NCBI RefSeq assembly: GCF_003247215.1
Contig: NZ_QKAP01000100.1
Coordinates: 1 to 39,448 of the forward strand
Direction of reading: 5' to 3'
Length of the DNA stretch: 39,448 nt
Origin: Malonomonas rubra
Lineage (GTDB): Bacteria; Desulfobacterota; Desulfuromonadia; Desulfuromonadales; Geopsychrobacteraceae
Shown here: positions 35,539 to 39,448 of the stretch, piece by piece
Layout: the number at the start of each line of letters is the position of its first letter
Position numbering within the stretch: position 1 is the stretch's first letter
Notes under the pieces: generated by a model
What the model was told of the DNA's origin: nothing
The model's input: only the letters and a program-made list of their open reading frames with translations
The model's database searches: none
Made by a program: the position numbers and the translations under genes

Positions 35539-36849
35539 TTATCCTTCGACAGAGTTTTCCTGTTGCGGCAGAAGGTCAATCTCCAGCCCGGCAGCCGCTT
35601 CCAGACTTGCCAAACTGCGATACTGATCACTGATTGCCTTGATATGCTCAATTTCATACCGATAGAGGGTCATCAGCGAATCGAGCAAATCGAGAAAATC
35701 GACCTTGTCAACCTGGTAGGCGCTTAACGTGGCTTCAAAGGTCTGATTGGACTGAGGGATGATACCGGTCCGGTAGAGTTCAGCCAACTTGCTGGCCTGT
35801 TCAAAACGAGTCAACGCCTGATGAACTTTTAGATTGACCTGATTGCTAAAATCGTTACGTTTCTGATACGCCTGCCGGAGCAGCGAATCGGCTTCGGCCA
35901 CGGCCGCCGCCCGCCGCCCATTCCTGACCGGCAGATTGAAGCTGAGGCCGGCACTGACAAAATCGGTGCCTCCATCAGAAAGCGCATCATCCCGGAAGCG
36001 ATAACTAGCCCAGAGCGTAAAGTCGGGGCGGTAATCGAGTTTGGCGAGTTTCCGCTGTGTTTCGTACTGCTCGATCAGAGCAGCAAAAGCTTCAAACATA
36101 GGCCTTTTTTCAGCGGCCTGTTGTTGCAGCGCAGTCACATCGAACTGACCAACGTAAGCTTCCAATTGCTCATCGGTCACCAGCTCCGTGGTCGTCTCCC
36201 GCCCTGCCAGGCTGTTTAATTCGGCCAGCGTCGCCATCTCCTGCTGCTGCAGAGCAATTAGCTTGTCCAACTGTTTTGAGCGCTGCAGGTGCGCTTTTAA
36301 AACGTTCTGCTGCAGCCCTTTGCCAACCTGGTAACGGGTCTCGGTTAACTTGATGAAGTCATCGAGCACCTTGAGGTTACGCTCGGTCAGCTCGATCGCC
36401 TGGCGCTGGAAAAGCAACCGGTACCAGGCATCCTTAACCTGTTTGCGCACCTGCAGGCGGGCATCCTGATAGGCAAAAGAGAACCAACGGCTGCGTTGTG
36501 CCGCGACCTCCCCCTTTGCATTCAGCTTGCCCGGAAATGGAAACATCTGCGCCAGCTTTATTTCATTGCCGGTCATCGGAGTCTGAGCAGAGTCGAGCGT
36601 GTCGACCGGATAACTCGACAAGGCCAACGACAGAACCGGATCCGGTAATGAGTTTGCCTGCGCAATCTTTGCATCAGCCACAGCAATCTGCTCATAGGCA
36701 GCTTTCAGTGGGGGGTTACTATCGGCTTCCCTGAGCAGTTGTTGCAGTTGAACACTCTCTTGTGCAAAAATATTTGTGCCTACGAGCAGCAGTGCAACTG
36801 TCAGCAAAGTGAATTTTTTCAACTGTTTCACATCCAAAACAATCTCCAT
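35539..36849 (-). CDS. cusC: Outer-membrane efflux protein (TolC/CusC family)
   Basis: A 436-residue TolC-family protein with a signal peptide ending in NIFAQ (about 30) and two homologous halves of long helices. The coiled helices (KQVKDAWYRLLFQRQAIELTERNLKVLDDFIKLTETRYQVGKG and the similar second-half segment ending SLEAAAGLEID) are typical of the channel. It lacks an obvious N-terminal lipid Cys, unlike E. coli CusC. The annotated ATG at 36849 has no ribosome site; a TTG at 36837 has GGAG six bases before it and gives a shorter signal peptide, so the true start is uncertain by four codons. First gene of the cusCBA operon. Confidence 0.88.
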   Translation of the reverse strand: MEIVLDVKQLKKFTLLTVALLLVGTNIFAQESVQLQQLLREADSNPPLKAAYEQIAVADAKIAQANSLPDPVLSLALSSYPVDTLDSAQTPMTGNEIKLAQMFPFPGKLNAKGEVAAQRSRWFSFAYQDARLQVRKQVKDAWYRLLFQRQAIELTERNLKVLDDFIKLTETRYQVGKGLQQNVLKAHLQRSKQLDKLIALQQQEMATLAELNSLAGRETTTELVTDEQLEAYVGQFDVTALQQQAAEKRPMFEAFAALIEQYETQRKLAKLDYRPDFTLWASYRFRDDALSDGGTDFVSAGLSFNLPVRNGRRAAAVAEADSLLRQAYQKRNDFSNQVNLKVHQALTRFEQASKLAELYRTGIIPQSNQTFEATLSAYQVDKVDFLDLLDSLMTLYRYEIEHIKAISDQYRSLASLEAAAGLEIDLLPQQENSVEG

Positions 36850-37309
36850 AGACCGGCAACAATCAATAATTCCTTCTGCTTAATAATCAGCATTTATGCC
36901 AAAAGGAATTTTCTCTTTATTTCCTATGGTTAGCAAAATTATTTAAGAATATGAAATAGCCAAACGGAGAATATTCTACACCCATAAAAGGATATTCTGC
37001 AGATCAGAGAAGCGCCGAAAATAGTGCGAAATGACAACAGAAAAAAACGCTATCACGTCAATTATGATTTACAGATGCCCCATATCTGTTATAGTTCCGA
37101 CAACAATTCGAGCCTAAGCGTGTCTCCGCAAAGCTGCGTCGAGACGGCTAAAGCATAGTAAAAAAGTTTGATGGTACCGGGCGCCGCCCTTGGCTCCATC
37201 CATAATTCTTCCGAAGACCAGCTGAAGACCCCGCATAGCGGAGAGGTCGAACCGGCGTGGATTCGGGCCAACCCGCCAGCGAAGGCGGCCGGAAAGGTTT
37301 AACAAAATA
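36850..37309. promoter_or_regulatory. 460-base intergenic region: divergent cus and rne promoters and the rne leader
   Basis: No gene is supported here. The left part (36850-37060) is AT-rich and should hold the minus-strand cus promoter; I found no clear hexamer pair and no CueR/CusR-type operator with confidence. On the plus strand TTTACA (37068-37073), a 16-base spacer and TATAGT (37090-37095) with an upstream TG make a good promoter for rne, leaving a leader of about 205 bases to the ATG at 37310. That leader is GC-rich and contains several short hairpins (for example GGGCGCCGCCC near 37180). Confidence 0.5.
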
Positions 37310-39448
37310 ATGAGCAAGAAGATGCTGATCAACGCATCGCATCCGGAAGAAAACCGGGTAGCGATCGTTGTCGATGGACTATTGAGCGAACTCGATATCG
37401 AGATCGCAGGACAGGAACAGACCAAAGGCAACATTTACAAAGCGGTGGTGGTTCGGGTTGAATCCGGGCTGCAGGCCGCTTTTGTCGATTACGGCGCCGA
37501 GAAGCTAGGTTTCCTGCAAATCGGTGAAATCCATCCTAACCTCTACCCCCCGAAAGATGAAACCAAGGGGCGGCCTCGAATCAACGACATCCTGCAGCGC
37601 GGCCAGGAAATCCTCGTTCAGATCGTCAAGGAAGAACGAGGCAGTAAAGGGGCGGCGCTAACCACCAACCTGTCGATTCCTGGCCGTTACATGGTGTTGA
37701 TGCCCGACAGCAGCACCAAGGGAGTCTCGCGCAAGATTCAAGATGATCCAGAGCGTAAAAAACTGAAGCACACCATGGCCGAACTCAACCTGCCAGAGCG
37801 GATGGGCTATATCGTCCGCACGGCAGGAATCGGCAAGGAAAAGGAAGAGCTGAAGCGGGATTTTGATTATCTGGTTCGCCTGTTTGAAGGGATAGTCGCG
37901 CGCAAGGATCAGATCAAGGCGCCAGCTCAACTTTACCAGGAATCGAATCTGGTCATCCGTTCGATCCGCGACTATTTCAGCACCGAAATGGACGAAGTGC
38001 TGATCGACGATGAAAAAGTTTTTCAGGATACCAAGGACTTCTTCTCCCTGGTGATGCCAGAACTGGCCTATCTGGTCAAACAGCATCGTGAAAAAAGGCC
38101 GATTTTCTCTCGCTACCAGATCGAGGAGCAGATCGAAACTCTGGCGAAAAACCAGATCCCCCTCCCTTCCGGCGGGTCGATCGTCATCGATCAGACCGAG
38201 GCGCTGGTCGCTATTGACGTCAACTCGGGGAAAATGTCGAGCGAGAGCGGCATTGAAGCGACTGCGGCAAAAACCAATATTGAAGCCGCCATCGAAATCG
38301 GCCGCCAGTTACGCCTGCGCGACCTTGGCGGTCTGGTGGTGATAGACTTTATCGACATGCGTGACCGCAAACATATCCGCGAAGTCGAACATGAACTGCG
38401 CAAGGCACTCCGGGAAGACAAGGCGAAGGTGTCGGTGGGAAGGATCAGCCAGTTCGGGCTGCTGGAAATGAGTCGCCAGCGGCTGAAACCGACTTTGAGC
38501 GTCGGTTCCTACCTCGACTGCCCACACTGCCAGGGAAAAGGCCGGATCAAAAGCGCGGAGAACCAGGCGGTCGGTCTGTTACGCCAGATTCACGCCGCAG
38601 CCTCGAAAGGGCATATCGGTCATATCGAAGCCTGGGTCCCGCTCGACGTTGCCAACGACCTGTTGAACCGTAAACGACACTCATTGGTAGACTTGGAACA
38701 GAAACTCAACCTGCAAGTCACCATCTTCGGCCGTGCCGGCATGAAACCTGGAGAACTTGATCTCGAGTTGCACAAGCGGGAGAAAAGTGAAGAAAACAGT
38801 CGTGATATCGCCCCGGTAACCCACGCCAACCAGATCGAGAGCGCATTAGCGGCTGCTCAACAAGAGGAAAAGGTCGAAGTCCAGGAAACAGAAGAAACCG
38901 TTACCACGGAAGCGGAGGCTGAAACTACGCCAGAGGAAACCCAAGAAGAGAAAAAGAGCCGTCGCCGTCGTCGTCGTCGTCGTCGTAAATCTGACCGACG
39001 TCCAGAGGCAGGCGGTGAGCTGGGCACAGAAGCAGCGGAAACGATCGAACAAACGGTTGTAGCAGAAGAGGAACCTGCAGAGTTCAGCACGCCGCCAACT
39101 GTCGAAAAAGAAGCTAGTGCCAAAGAAGTCAGCGCTCCGATTGATGAGCAACCGCAGTCAACTGCCGATCAAAAGGCCGCAGAGGCTCTAGCCGAAACGA
39201 CAATGGCTGAACAGGTTGCCAAAGAGAAGGATACGAAACGGCGCACCCGCCGCACCACCAAGAAGGCGGAAGAGCCCGCATCCACAGTTGCGAAGTCGGA
39301 ATCGGCAACGGAAGAGTCCGCAGCAGAAACTGCGAAGCCGGAAACGGTTGTGGAAGAGGAAAAGCCGAAGCGCCGCACCCGCCGCACCACCAAGAAGGCG
39401 GAAGAGCCCGCAGCAGAAACCGCACAGCCGGAAGCAGCGAAACCGGAA
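37310..39448 (+). CDS. rne: Ribonuclease E (Rne/Rng family), C-terminus cut off by the window edge
   Basis: Endoribonuclease for mRNA decay and RNA maturation. The first 713 residues are present and the gene continues past the window. S1 domain about 38-120. The catalytic aspartates Asp303 (AIDVNSG) and Asp346 (VIDFIDM) and the zinc-link cysteines Cys404 and Cys407 (CPHC) fall at exactly the numbers of E. coli RNase E. From about residue 500 the protein becomes a low-complexity, Glu/Ala/Thr/Lys-rich tail, with a run of nine Arg (551-559) and two KRRTRRTTKKAEEPA units, probably an RNA-binding or protein-docking tail. Start ATG at 37310 with GGAAAGG about 11 bases upstream. Not in the open-frame list, as it runs off the end. 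Confidence 0.96.
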   Translation, partial: MSKKMLINASHPEENRVAIVVDGLLSELDIEIAGQEQTKGNIYKAVVVRVESGLQAAFVDYGAEKLGFLQIGEIHPNLYPPKDETKGRPRINDILQRGQEILVQIVKEERGSKGAALTTNLSIPGRYMVLMPDSSTKGVSRKIQDDPERKKLKHTMAELNLPERMGYIVRTAGIGKEKEELKRDFDYLVRLFEGIVARKDQIKAPAQLYQESNLVIRSIRDYFSTEMDEVLIDDEKVFQDTKDFFSLVMPELAYLVKQHREKRPIFSRYQIEEQIETLAKNQIPLPSGGSIVIDQTEALVAIDVNSGKMSSESGIEATAAKTNIEAAIEIGRQLRLRDLGGLVVIDFIDMRDRKHIREVEHELRKALREDKAKVSVGRISQFGLLEMSRQRLKPTLSVGSYLDCPHCQGKGRIKSAENQAVGLLRQIHAAASKGHIGHIEAWVPLDVANDLLNRKRHSLVDLEQKLNLQVTIFGRAGMKPGELDLELHKREKSEENSRDIAPVTHANQIESALAAAQQEEKVEVQETEETVTTEAEAETTPEETQEEKKSRRRRRRRRRKSDRRPEAGGELGTEAAETIEQTVVAEEEPAEFSTPPTVEKEASAKEVSAPIDEQPQSTADQKAAEALAETTMAEQVAKEKDTKRRTRRTTKKAEEPASTVAKSESATEESAAETAKPETVVEEEKPKRRTRRTTKKAEEPAAETAQPEAAKPE
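38960..38986. repeat. CGT triplet run coding nine arginines in the RNase E tail
   Basis: Nine Arg codons, eight CGT and one CGC, in a row. Such a triplet run can change length; here it codes an arginine patch within an acidic tail. Confidence 0.9.
39242..39412. repeat. Two perfect 39-bp direct repeats in the RNase E tail
   Basis: Identical at 39242-39280 and 39374-39412, 132 bases apart (44 codons, in frame). Each codes the core of the basic motif RTRRTTKKAEEPA. The distance suggests a larger duplicated unit; the copy after 39412 may continue beyond the window. Confidence 0.93.

Noticed and set aside
36870-36960. Sigma-54-like element (TTGGCATAAATGCT) upstream of cusC
   Set aside because: The GG to GC distance is seven bases in place of ten, so it does not fit a -24/-12 promoter.
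37114-37434. Minus-strand frames across the rne start
   Set aside because: Overlap the secure rne coding region and have no ribosome site; shadows.

Overview
The window looks like chromosomal DNA of a strictly or facultatively anaerobic deltaproteobacterium of the Desulfuromonadales type (Desulfuromonas/Pelobacter/Geobacter relatives). This is inferred from gene content: a tungsten aldehyde:ferredoxin oxidoreductase operon, a monomeric NADP isocitrate dehydrogenase, a YedE-TusA sulfur pair, a LivKHMGF importer, several c-di-GMP proteins and a Cus-type metal efflux operon. No marker in the window fixes the species. No tRNA, rRNA or CRISPR array was seen.

Layout, left to right. (1) 1-2.7 kb: the minus-strand isocitrate dehydrogenase gene, its terminator, and immediately beyond the terminator what looks like the 5' part of a group II intron running off the left edge. 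(2) 2.9-10.1 kb: a small methyltransferase, then a minus-strand operon in the order ferredoxin - tungsten AOR - FAD/NADH subunit - MoaD-like - ThiF-like. This matches the aorABCDE arrangement known for the NAD(H)-linked AOR of Aromatoleum aromaticum. A duplicated TM2-domain membrane protein and an NAD(P) aldehyde dehydrogenase flank it. (3) 10.1-14.0 kb: a decayed strip with at least three wrecked genes, including an IS110-family transposase remnant, around one intact M24 peptidase. (4) 14.0-20.9 kb: a lipoprotein plus degenerate-motif diguanylate cyclase pair, then the complete branched-chain amino acid importer livKHMGF with a hairpin between livK and livH. (5) 20.9-25.2 kb: a DUF4388-like two-repeat protein, a ParA-like ATPase interrupted by an apparent one-base frameshift, and an ABC-F ATPase whose stop codon overlaps the ATPase start. 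(6) 25.3-30.0 kb: YedE/YeeE-family sulfur transporter, TusA-like carrier, a PAS-PAS-GGDEF-EAL protein, and a cytidylate-kinase-like protein. (7) 30.0-36.9 kb: a cusCBA copper/silver efflux operon ending with a His/Met-rich exported protein that has an internal 48-bp repeat. (8) 37.1 kb to the end: RNase E with a roughly 200-nt leader, its charged C-terminal tail cut by the window edge.

The functional themes are anaerobic aldehyde/carboxylate metabolism (AOR with its own cofactor-sulfur carrier and activating enzyme, plus an NAD aldehyde dehydrogenase), amino-acid uptake, c-di-GMP signalling, sulfur uptake and transfer, and periplasmic metal defence. The most interesting unexplained piece is the ABC-F / ParA-like / DUF4388 cluster. 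The decayed 10-14 kb strip and the intron sitting behind the idh terminator are the main signs of mobile DNA.
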